Shown: positions 55,380-64,000 of the stretch, piece by piece | How positions within the stretch are numbered: position 1 is the first letter of the stretch | How the letters are laid out: each line of letters begins with the position of its first letter | Assembly: GCA_030760725.1 (NCBI GenBank) | Contig: JASWHV010000007.1 | Span: 25,084,824-25,148,823, forward strand | Origin: Neostapfia colusana | Taxonomy: Eukaryota > Streptophyta > Magnoliopsida > Poales > Poaceae | Reading direction: 5' to 3' | DNA length: 64,000 nt | The notes under the pieces: model-generated | Told to the model about the DNA's origin: nothing | What the model saw: the letters and a program-made list of their open reading frames with translations, nothing else | Database searches by the model: none | Made by a program: the position numbers and the translations under genes

Positions 55380-55949
55380 ATTTATTACTCAATTATTTGT
55401 CTGAAATGTTAACTACAACATATTATAATTTGGCTGGTTGCACTTATTTTTGCATAAAAACTAAGTAATCACCGTGTACTCTCACTAAACATGTCACATA
55501 TCATAATTAAGAAAACCTTAATTTTTATACATACATGTTGTGTTTATGGTCGTGATTTTTAAAAATTAAACATCATGCATTCCAAATACCACAAATTCTT
55601 CGTTCCTGTAGTTTGAAATCCTGTGATTTTTCACTTTTCGCTTCCTTCCGTTGCTGCATTTTCCCCCTTCCTGCGTCTTGCTATCCTTTAACCATTATCT
55701 TTTGACACAAACACATCATGTAACCTGACTGACAGTGCAGGTATGAGGCAACTTGTTTATGTCCTTCTATTATGTACTCTCCAGCGTATTTGAGAAGTTA
55801 TCATTTGGTAGGATCCAAATATCCGAAGAAAACAAAAAAAGAGATATAATCGAACTTAAACTGCCAACATCCATGGGAACATGTAAACAGTGAAGACTTT
55901 TAGACGAGGGGAGATAATTATCAACTGAGTGTGACATGTACAAAATAAA
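55380..55949. other. AT-rich spacer between SINE and CACTA element
   Basis: No coding or repeat signal recognised. The last three bases (AAA) could be the target duplication of the CACTA element. Confidence 0.5.
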
Positions 55950-56469
55950 CACTATAGCAAACTATCACATTTACGATGACCTAAACCTTCATAATTAAGC
56001 CTATAACCGTCATAATTAACTTATTTACGATGATTTTTCTTATTTATGAAGGCATCCGGCCGTCAAAAGTGGTTGGTCGTAAATAAGCTTATTTATGACG
56101 GCCGCCGTGGTAAATAAGTTATTTACAATAGCCTAAACTGGTCGTTGCACCCTCTAGAAGCTTATTTACGACGACATGTGCGACGGCCATGAACATGCCG
56201 TGGTAAATAACACAGCGTAAATAAGGAATATATTTAAAAAAAATAGAAAATGCTAACTAGCATGATGGCCAACTCACAGTCAAATACAAAAGTAAACACA
56301 TAACATTCTAGAAAGTTTATAATATAATAATATAAAATACAACACACAACGCTATACGCTCCCATGTCCACTACCTTCAGAGTCCGAAATGTCGTCCTCG
56401 CGTCGTGCTCCAGGTCCCCATAGCACATGCGATGGAGTCTGAGCCTCAGCCGCCGGTCCCTATAAAATG

Positions 56470-56650
56470 TAAGAGCAATTATGGCTATGTTTGATTAAGT
56501 TTGACTATGTTTGAGCAATTATAGCTAAGTTTGGCAATCTTTGAGCAATTATGTATAAGTTTTGCTATGTTTGAGTAATTATGGCTATATTTGGCTACGT
56601 TTGGGTAATTATGGCTAAGTTTTGCTATGGTTGACTAATTTTGTCCCAGT
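56470..56650 (+). repeat. About 36-base tandem repeat in the CACTA element
   Basis: Five or so degenerate copies of a unit like GAGCAATTATGGCTAAGTTT followed by a GGCTATGTTT-type half. AT-rich, non-coding, probably an intron or 3' part of the CACTA gene. Confidence 0.8.
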
Positions 56651-57129
56651 TTTCTATAGTAATCTATTTTACGATGTTTTAAAAAATGATGCTTAATTGT
56701 ACCGCAGAAGAAGACACATGTGGCTCCGGCATCAGTGGTGGCCATGTGAGAATGACAATCTAATGTCCGTGCTGTTGTACTAAGGCATGTGATAGAAAAG
56801 CATTAGCATATAAATAGTAATGAAATGGTATAATTGTTTTGTATTTTAATCTATTACATGTATCGTCGTTTGTTAGGTGGCTTGATAGTCTTGAGTGACC
56901 TTCAATAAGGTTGCTTGCTCCTGGAGCTTCTCTGTGTCCGACGTAGCTCCTTCTGGAAACTTTGAAGCTCCAACTCCCGCTACAATATCCGCCGGCTAAG
57001 TCCGACAGACGAAGACTGCAAGGAGAAGCCCCTCGGCCTTGTCTCCCTCAAGTCAACCACCCCATCAAAAATGGCAAAACTATATAAAAAAAGATTAAGG
57101 GTAAGATAATGTAAGTCGAATTGGTAGAA

Positions 57130-57958
57130 AGAAAAACAGGTAGCATCTCACCATCCATGCGCTTTACCATCACCGCTCGCATACACGGCGTTAGCATCGA
57201 TTGGTGCGTTCTGCCAATCGTAATCTTGGTCATGAATCTTCACCGGCTCGTCTCCATACTTCTCCTACAAATACAAGCAATACATAAAAATACGTTAGTA
57301 GCAATGTTAGTTACAAGTAAAGCAACATGTTAGTTCGAGGACTCACCAGTCAAGTTGTCGCCACTGGAGTGCAAAGCTAGTCGGGTTGTGAAGGGTCACT
57401 TGTCCTGTGACCTCTTTTCCACACCTGAATGTCGCTCGGTCATTCACCGAGCTCATTTTCCTATAAGTACGAGTCAATAGCATAAATATACTATAAATAA
57501 AGTTTTATATGTATTTTCCTTACCATTCGTCTAGCTAGATGTAGATGGCCATCCGGACCATACGTATGGCCTCCGCTAGAGCCTCTGCACTGTTGGGCCC
57601 TCTTGGACTTGGCGACAAAGTCCTCGCTGGACCACAGCCGACAGAGGGCCCGGTAAGCCTCCGAACGGTGCTCCAACCAAGAAACCACCTGCATGCATTT
57701 AGTAATTGAATGAAATAACGTTGAAATTATAAAATCAGACTTCTAATTAAAACACTAGTAGTTTATCTCGACGTACTACTCCTCCGTCAAGTATATGTTA
57801 GAGCCGTCTCTGAATGCCGCAAGCTCCTGCCCTTGATGTCTCTTCAAATAATCGTTTATTACTTGAATACGGGCACAGGAGATTGCTTGTGTAACAAGCT
57901 TCCTAGCGTTCTTCTTGAAGACGGCTCTCACGTGGTTGGCATCCACTGGATCTGCCAA
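57130..57958 (-). pseudogene. CACTA-encoded Transposase_24-type protein (partial exons)
   Basis: Exon-like segments on the - strand, in order: 57958-57776 (DPVDANHVRAVFKKNARKLV), 57694-57491 (SEAYRALCRLWSSEDFVAKS, then KRAQQCRGSSGGHTYG), about 57460-57340 (MSSVNDRATFRCGKEVTG) and about 57290-57150 (GDEPVKIHDQDYDWQNAP). The W-S-S-E-D-F-V-A-K-S-K-R-A-Q and G-G-H-T-x-G segments are signatures of the plant protein called Ptta/En/Spm. Upstream exons are beyond TE-G. Intron borders were not resolved. Confidence 0.75.
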
Positions 57959-58063
57959 ACGGTACCATCTCTATAAGAAGATAGAAACATAAGTGTTAAA
58001 CATTCTAGCTATTGAAGAACTAAATTTAAAATATGTTTTAAACATACTTACCTAGAAGTTGGC

Positions 58064-58600
58064 TGTCGGTACCCTACAGACCGGGTACCCTCACGTAGTG
58101 GGTAAAAGACTGCCTGGGTCCCGCCTCCGTGCTGAGGCGGGCCCCAGCGTAGCCACGTGCCCTTGGCCCCAAGGTCCACCCTGGGGCTGCCACGTGCGCT
58201 TAAGTTCTAGAGCCGACACGTTCCCTAGGCTCCGGTCCGAGCCTCCCCGCCGAGGTGAGGTCCGGAGCAGCCACGTGACTCTTGGCTCAGAGCCACCTTC
58301 CCGCTGAGGACAACTCCGGTGCTGACACATGCCCTGGGCTACGGTCCGAGCCTCCACGCCGAGGTGAGGTCCGGAGCTGTCATGTGTCCCCTAACTCAGA
58401 GCCACCTCCCTGCTGAGGGCAGCTCTGGAGCTTACACGTGCCCCTGGCTCCGGTCTGAGCCTCCCCGCTAAGGTGAGGTCCAGAGTTGCCACGTGTCTCC
58501 TGGCTCAGAGCCACCTCCCTGCTGAGGACAGCTCCGGTGCTGACACACGCCCTGGGCTCTGGTCCGTACCTCTCCGCCGAGGTCAAGAGTCCTTAGCATG
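58064..58600 (+). repeat. TE-G 5' LTR fragment with G-box array
   Basis: Begins TGTCGGTACCC. CACGTG or variants start at 58154, 58191, 58217, 58272, 58326, 58381, 58435 and 58490; from 58217 the steps are 55, 54, 55, 54 and 55. The LTR is cut by deletion before its TATA box region; I find no LTR end or primer site. Confidence 0.83.
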
Positions 58601-58728
58601 ATTCTGGTTGTGGAGCAGCCAGAACTCCATCGACCTCAAGTCCTAGCTAAGGCTTCTGTTGCCGTTGGTCTAAAGCCTTAGGGCTCAGACTCTGCAGGAG
58701 ACCCTTGGGATGGGTCTGAGCTCCCGGA

Positions 58729-58900
58729 ATGCAGTCCTGGACCCGGGGGCTTGGGGCCCCGAGTCCCGGACCTCCTCGAGAAGAACTAGTCGGGTCTCAA
58801 CCATCTAGACCTGACGACCAATGCACATCTTGGTCCGATCTACCAGAGTGCAGTCCCGGACCCGGGGGCCGGGGGCCCCCGAGTCCCGGACCACTACAAG
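58729..58900 (+). repeat. About 117-base duplication in TE-G RNase H linker
   Basis: Two copies of a GC-rich segment with CCGAGTCCCGGACC near 58759 and 58877, preceded by GGACCCGGGGGC. This is the same place, between the halves of the first RNase H, where TE-A has its 21-base array. Confidence 0.75.
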
Positions 58901-59240
58901 AAGACGCTTCGAACCCCTTCGGGAGGATCCAATCCATCCAGCATCCGGTCTACTTCATCAGTGAGGTCCTCCACGATGACAAGACAAGGTATCTAAAGGT
59001 GCACAAGATGCTCTATGCAGTCCTCGTTGCATCAAGGAAGCCGCACCACTACTTCGAAGCTCACAAGATCTCGGTGGTTACCTCATACCCACTGAGAACC
59101 ATCCTCCACAGCCCGCAACCGGAAACATAGCCAAATGGGTTGTGAAGCTGGTGGAATTCGAGTTGGACTTCTTACTGCGCCATGCGGTGAAGAGCCAGGC
59201 GCTAGCTGACTATGTGGCAGAGTGGATGCCACCACCATGC
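58900..59240 (+). pseudogene. TE-G RNase H (first), C-terminal half
   Basis: FGRIQSIQHPVYFISEVLHD, KTRYLKVHKMLYAVLVASRK and FELDFLLRHAVKSQALADYV match TE-A. A frameshift near 59127 splits it. The first half of the domain and all of RT are gone. Confidence 0.88.
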
Positions 59241-59269
59241 CACCCAGGGGGCCAAGACATCGATGGACC

Positions 59270-59726
59270 AGAGCCCAGATCTCCGGTGTTCACTGGGCCT
59301 TACTGGAATCTCTTCTTCGACGGCTCCTCGCGGAAGCAAGGTGTTGGAGCGGGGGTTTTGCTCATTACACCAACTAGAGAGTAGCTCAAGTACATGGTGC
59401 GACTTGACTTCAAGGTGACCAACAACATGGCGGAGTATCAGGCTCTCATCTTCGGGTTAAAGATCACGCTGTCCCTAGGCGTCCAACAGTTGTTGGTCAA
59501 GGGTGATTCTCAGTTGATCATCAAGCAAGTCAAGGGAGAGTGCTGCTGCAACGACCCACAGCTTGCAGCCTATCACCTCCAAGTAAAGAAGTTGGAGAAG
59601 GACTTCTTATCCTTGGACTTGTGCCATGTTCCCCGCGCCAACAATACAATAGCCAACGACCTGTCAATGAAGGCTTCCACTTGGGCTCCGGTGCCTGAGG
59701 GGGTCTTTGAAAGGAAGTTGTTGTGA
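59270..59726 (+). pseudogene. TE-G archaeal-type RNase H
   Basis: YWNLFFDGSSRKQGVGAGVL, TNNMAEYQALIFGLKITLSL, LVKGDSQLIIKQVKGE and VPRANNTIANDLS: all four acidic blocks are recognisable, with the last reading A-N-D-L. A TAG at 59382-59384 and TGA at 59724-59726 interrupt it. Confidence 0.88.
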
Positions 59727-59774
59727 CCTACAGTCTGGTCGGCCGAACCAGGTGATGGGGGCGGGACCAGCATC

Positions 59775-61135
59775 TTGAAGCTGGCGGTCCTAGCGGCCAT
59801 GTTACCATGGCACCCGCCAAGGATCGTAAGCGTCACCGGAGACTCTGTGCAACCCAGCACTGAAGATCCAAGTGCTCAAGTAGGTCCCGACGAATGGATC
59901 ACAGAGATTCGGGACTACTTGAAAGACAATTTCCTTCTCGATGAACTTGTATCCGCTGAATGGATCACTCGGTTGGCTAAGAGATACACGCTGATAGAAG
60001 AGTATCTTTACTGGCGTGGCGCTAATGGTGTCCTATTGTGGTGCATTACCCGGGATGAGGGCTGCGACCTGCTCGCAGAGATCCATGGAGGCGAGTGTGG
60101 GAACCATAAATCTTCCCGCACGCTGGTCGGTAAAGCATTCCAGCATGGCTTTTACTGGCCGATAGCTCCCCAGGACGCCGTCAACCTGGTTAAGAGATGC
60201 AAGGCGTGCCAGTCCCACGCTAAGTAGATCCACACACCAGCGCAGACGCTGCAAATGATCCTGCCCTCATGGCCCTTCGCTGTGTGGGGGCTAGACATCC
60301 TGGGACCATTCCCCAGATCCGTCGTAGGGTACCGGTGCCTCTACATCGCCGTAGACAAGTCCACCATGTGGTCGGAAGCTACCCCTCTAGTAACTATCAA
60401 CAAGTAGTCAGCAGTTAAGTTCATCAAGTCAATCATCTGCCGGTTCGGGGTCCCAAATAGAATCATCACCGACAACGGGACCCAGTTCACCAGTGCAGTG
60501 TTCCAAGACTGCTGTGAAGATCTTGGCATCCAAGTTTGCTATGCTTTTGTTGCTCACCTAGAGAGTAACGGTCAAGTCGAGAGAGAAAATGCTGAGATAC
60601 TCAGGGGACTCAAGACACGCACCTACAACAGCTTGAAGAAGCACGGTGCCAATTGAGTTGAAGAGCTTCCGTGTGCACTGTGGGCTAGCCGGACGTCCCT
60701 CAATCGCTCGACAGGGGAAACACCCTTCTTCCTGGTGTATGGGGATGAGGTTGTCCCCCCACCCATAATCACCATGGGCTCATCCCATGTCCAAGCGTAC
60801 GACGAAGCCACACAGGATCAGCTCCGTCGTGAAGATATCGACCTTGTCTATGAGCGAAGGTGGCAAGCAGCTGCTCAAAACGCGTGATACCGTCAAGCGC
60901 TCTGGAGTTAACTGCAGCGGTTTGTGCGGAGTAGACAGCTCAAGGTGGGCGATCTGGTGCTTCGGTGAATACTTTCTCGAGAAGGGGGGAACAAACTCTC
61001 CCCCAGCTGAGAGGGTCCCTTCTGAGTGACACAAGTATGCCACCCCGGGTGTGTCCGCCTAGCCACGGAGGGTGGGATACCTCTACCCAATCCATGGAAC
61101 ATAGAACACCTCCGTAAGTTTTATCCTCAGCGTAG
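59775..61135 (+). pseudogene. TE-G integrase
   Basis: From the pre-integrase segment (VGPDEWITEIRDYLKDNF) through the zinc domain (HGGECGN to CKACQSHAK), the core (WGLDILGPF, ITDNGTQFTS, NGQVERENAEIL) to the end NPWNIEHLRKFYP. Stops include TAG at 60225, TAG at 60405 and TGA at 60654; most fit C-to-T changes. The second-Asp motif is the normal D-N-G here, unlike TE-A. Confidence 0.88.
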
Positions 61136-61370
61136 CAGTAGGGTTTTATTTTCTCTGAAATGGTGGCATAGTGTCTAGGAACAACGCTTAGAACAGCTAA
61201 GCCCCGGGGGAGTCCTGTTACTCTCATCATCCAGAGCGGGTCACTGCCTTCTTGTACGGCCTGTTTCCTCCTATGAAAGAAGCCTGAAAATGAAAAAATT
61301 TTGCCTTACCCTGCACACTCTCCCTTTACAGTTTATGCTTACTCATGCATATCAACTGTAAACGGACAAA
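61136..61370 (+). other. TE-G spacer after integrase
   Basis: Corresponds to 7332-7600 of TE-A (both have TAGGAACA/GAACAGCGCT-like and CTAAGCCCC strings just after the gene). Non-coding. Confidence 0.65.
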
Positions 61371-62260
61371 GCCACGTGCCCTTAGTCCTAAGGTCAGCCC
61401 TGGGGCTTCCACGTGTGCTTGAGTTCCGGAGCCGACACGCGCCCTAGGCTCCAGTCTGAGCCTCCCTGTTGAGGCGAGGTCCGGGGCAGCCGCGTGTCTC
61501 CTGGCTAAGAGCCTCCTCCCTACTGAGGAAAGCTCCGGAGCTCACACGTGCCCTTGGCTCCAGTTCGAGCCTCCCCACTGAGGTGAGGTCCAGGGCTGCC
61601 ACGTGTCTCCTGAATTAGAGCCTCCTCCCTGCTGAGGAAAGCATCGGAGCTCACACGTGCCCTGGGCTCCGGTCCGAGACTCCCCGCTGAGGTAAGGTCT
61701 GGAGCTGCCACGTGTCTTCTAGCTCAGAGCCTCCTCCCTGCTGAAGAAAGCTCCGGAGCTCACACGTGCCCTGGGCTCCCGTCCGAGCCTCTCCACTGAC
61801 GTGAGGTCCGGGGCTGCCACGTGTCTCCTAGATCAGAGCCTCCTCCCTGCTGAGGAAAGTTCCGGAGCTCACACGTGCCCTGGGCTCCATTTTGAGCCTC
61901 CCCGCTGAGGTAAGGTCCGGAGCTGCCATGTGTCTCCTGGCTCAGAGCCTCCTCCCTGCTAAGGAAAGCTCCGGAGCTCACATGTGCCCTGGGCTCCAAT
62001 CTGAGCCTCCCCGCTGAGGCAAGGTCCGGGGCTGCCACGTGCCTCCTGGCTCAGAGCCTCCTCCATGTTGAGGAAATCTCCGGAGCTCACACGTGCCCTG
62101 GGCTCCGGTCTGAGCCTCCTCGCTGAAGTAAGGTCTGGAGCTGCCACGTATCTCTAGGCTCGGAGCCTTCACCCTGCTAAGAAGAACTCCAAGGCTAACA
62201 TGTGCCCTAGGCTCAGGTCCGAGCCTCCCGGCTGAGGAGAAGTCCGAACTGCCACGTGTC
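61371..62260 (+). repeat. Internal G-box array of TE-G, 109-base unit
   Basis: About eight units of 109 bases, each with two boxes. CACGTG or variants start at 61373, 61410, 61436, 61491, 61545, 61600, 61654, 61709, 61763, 61818, 61872, 61927, 61981, 62036, 62090, 62145, 62199 and 62253. From 61436 the steps alternate 55 and 54. The left edge repeats the LTR start of the array (58154, 58191, 58217: steps 37 and 26, the same as 61373, 61410, 61436), so the array is a copy of the LTR one. Variants are mostly C-to-T or G-to-A at CG. Confidence 0.9.
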
Positions 62261-63285
62261 TCCCTGGGACAAGCTGAAGACGGGCCAAACTTCCCTCGGG
62301 TCCTTGCGTTGCCAAAGACCCAGAAGGAGTGGTAGCCATACTGCCAGAGCGCCTTGGGTCCTGACGCTGCTAAGGACCCAGAGGAACTAGCTCGGGACAT
62401 CAGCAAAGAGCTATCCACATCGGCTAAGTCATTCCAGACCCTTGCGCTTCCGAGGGTTCGAAGTCTACTCAATACAACACACAAGACTTGAAACAAAGAG
62501 TCTTAATTAATGACAGAGTTCCAGCATACAAAAGGGGATACAAGGCAACTGAGGAACTTAGCAGCTACAAGTCGAGCAATCTCCTGCTCCATGGCATGCA
62601 TGGTTGTCCCCCAAGCCAATCTCTGTGGAGAGAGATGGTCACCTGCTATAAGCCCGAGGACGGCAGCAAACGTATCATTCTGACACCCCAGTTCTCCTCA
62701 GGCGCTACTGATCTGCCGCACAGCGATGACGATGACATCCAGTGTTGTGTGGGCTAGACGCCATTGGTGGCATACTTGGTTTTCCACAACAATGCCTAAT
62801 GTCGTGTGGGACATGCCCTCTAGGCGCCTTGCCGGAGAAGGGTGATCTGCCGGCACCGGAGGAAGGCTTGACCACCCTGGACTTAACCTTCCTCTGTCAG
62901 GCACCTAATACCCCCTGGCACTGGAGTAGAGACACCCTGTGAATCGAGGTCCCCAACGGCTTCCCTTACCATCGGCATGCCATTCGGATGGCTTGTGCTT
63001 CTATTCGGGACCGTCAAGGAGAAGGATGCCTTGTGGAGCCGCACCGAAGGCCGCACACATATGAACATCTAGCAAAATTGGATGAAGACGGCTGCCGGTG
63101 TAAGGGCATAAGGTGGACGAGAGTGCTGGGAAGTGGAGGCTTCCAGCGAGCAAGAGAAGAACAAAGGATGCATAATAAAGGAGGGTACCACCCAACACGG
63201 GAAGGCCTCCTTTTATACACATCCACAACCTCTGGCAGGGCAACAGGTGCGACAATTGGTCTTCCACTTCTGCATGCCGCGGGCT
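62261..63285. other. TE-G 3' region, function not seen
   Basis: No recognised coding. Position corresponds to the stretch where TE-A's antisense gene ends, and strings such as TACAAAAGGGGATACAAGGC (62527) recall TE-A near 8790-8870, but the conserved C-terminus of that antisense protein is absent. Open frames of up to 147 codons here look like chance in GC-rich DNA. Confidence 0.5.
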
Positions 63286-63287
63286 AT

Positions 63288-63815
63288 TCGGCTCCCCCAA
63301 TGATGGGTAGGACCCAGGTCCACCCATCACACACTTGGGGCCGGGTGGGTAACCTCTCGGGAACGTCCGACAGTTCCTGAGGAGAGCGGTGCGACCAACT
63401 CGTTGGTTGCCGCAGAAAGTGCCCCGAGGCAACCTCTCAAGCATGACGCCTCGGCACTCGCCTCCCCCATTGAAGGGTAGGACTCAGGTCCACCCGTCAT
63501 ACACTGGGGGCCAGGCGGGTAACTTCTCGGGAATGTTCGGTGGTTCCCGAGGAGAGCGGCGCGGTAGATCTGTAGCAACTAACTAGTTGGTTGCCGCAGT
63601 AAGTGCCCCGAGGCAGCCCCTTGAGCTCATCAGCTCAACACTTGCCTCCCCCAATGACGGGTAGGACCCAGGTCCACCCGTCAGACACTAGGGGCCAGAC
63701 GATTAACTTCTCAGTAATGTTCGGTGGTCCCCAGGAAAACGGCGCGGTGAATTAGCAGAGACCGACCCATGGTATGTCGCAGTAATTACCCTGAGGCAAC
63801 CCCTCTAGTGCATCA
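63288..63815 (+). repeat. Tandem array of about 170-184-base units, three copies
   Basis: The landmark GGGTAGGACCCAGGTCCACC recurs at about 63305, 63475 (one change) and 63659. Each unit also has GGGGCC(A/G)G near +30, TCTCGGGAA or TCAGTAA and a GGTTGCCGCAG-like stretch. GC-rich. Identity declines from copies 1-2 to copy 3. Confidence 0.85.
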
Positions 63816-64000
63816 TCGTGACCCGTCAATCAAGAGTACACATGACAACGCGCTTCCGCTTTGACTGGCGAATACACCTACTACGCCAAGGATAAGCATC
63901 CTTTTTGTCTCCCAGGTAGAACCACTCGTCCACTACGTGGAAATCTCGCCGCTACTTTGGCTTACAAAGTGACGGTTCAAAACCACCACGCAGGAGAGAT
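63816..64000. other. Window end, unassigned
   Basis: No recognised signal; presumably still inside TE-G. Confidence 0.4.

Larger units (their letters stand above)
55950..58063 (-). mobile_element. CACTA (En/Spm) transposon end with transposase-like exons
   Basis: Begins CACTATAGCAAA. The first 270 bases are packed with subterminal repeats of TTTACGACG type in both orientations (for example 55972, 56028, 56066, 56110, 56165, 56208). Exons of a Transposase_24-type protein lie on the - strand (57958-57130). TE-G cuts it at 58064, so its other end should be to the right of TE-G, outside the window. Confidence 0.85.
58064..64000 (+). mobile_element. TE-G: Tat-lineage element related to TE-A, deleted, right end outside window
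   Basis: The LTR start TGTCGGTACCC matches the TE-A LTR start. Instead of the rest of the LTR, primer site, gag, protease and RT, the sequence passes at about 58600-58700 directly into the RNase H linker, then archaeal-type RNase H, integrase, 3' spacer, G-box array and a further tandem array. No right LTR is reached by 64000. It sits in the CACTA element. More than ten stops in pol; it is dead. Confidence 0.87.

Noticed and set aside
58091..58586. Open frames on the - strand through the TE-G LTR array with repeated ACVSTGAVLSRE-like protein
   Set aside because: The unit is about 109 bases, not a multiple of three, so frames change from unit to unit; they are translations of a non-coding array.
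61520..62496. Similar repeated protein on the - strand of the TE-G internal array
   Set aside because: Same reason; several frames are open at once and none persists through the array.
62698..63444. Open frames on both strands in the TE-G 3' region as an antisense gene like that of TE-A
   Set aside because: None of the conserved blocks (Transposase_28-like domain, coiled coil, HVLTCFRS end) is present.

Overview
This is nuclear DNA of a grass (Poaceae), almost entirely a nest of LTR retrotransposons. Evidence for a grass: a tRNA-derived SINE of the Au type, a CACTA element with the Transposase_24-type protein of grass genomes, RIRE2/Grande-like (Tat lineage) gypsy elements carrying an antisense accessory gene, and Tekay-like elements with LTRs over 3 kb. 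I see no intact host gene, rRNA or true tRNA gene. Species cannot be told.

Layout. TE-A (1-13823, + strand, left end cut by the window) is a Tat-lineage Ty3/gypsy element: LTR, gag, protease, RT, RNase H, second (archaeal-type) RNase H, integrase, then a 5 kb 3' region with an antisense gene, then the right LTR. TE-B (13824-15420, - strand) is the visible end of a CRM-like chromovirus into which TE-A probably inserted. TE-C (15421-53179, - strand) is an old Tekay-like chromovirus and the host of most of the nesting: its 3' LTR holds TE-B, its RT gene is split by TE-D (19554-26602, - strand, a second CRM-like copy), and its 5' LTR is split by TE-E (32306-47246, + strand, a 14.9 kb Tekay-like element with a perfect CTCGT duplication) and by TE-F (47287-51526, a solo LTR of a related family with a perfect TGTTG duplication). 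After TE-C come about 2.8 kb of apparently low-copy DNA with one SINE (55206-55364), a CACTA transposon end (55950-58063) and TE-G (58064 to the window end), a Tat-lineage element related to TE-A whose 5' LTR is fused by deletion to its RNase H region.

No element looks autonomous: the pol regions carry stops and frameshifts, several explained by cytosine deamination (CAG to TAG, CGA to TGA). TE-E is the best preserved, with a long gag-protease frame and a pol with three in-frame stops. TE-D has lost the RT catalytic core.

Most worth a second look: (1) a stem-loop in the LTRs of TE-E and TE-F whose arms differ between copies but stay complementary (paired compensatory changes) around a nearly constant loop; (2) arrays of CACGTG G-boxes at a strict 56-base (TE-A) or 54.5-base (TE-G) period in the LTRs and again inside the 3' internal regions; (3) the antisense gene of TE-A with a candidate GT-AG intron; (4) a TAA stop at the same codon just after the RT catalytic aspartates in two different elements, TE-C and TE-E; (5) tandem expansions at the same RNase H linker in TE-A and TE-G.
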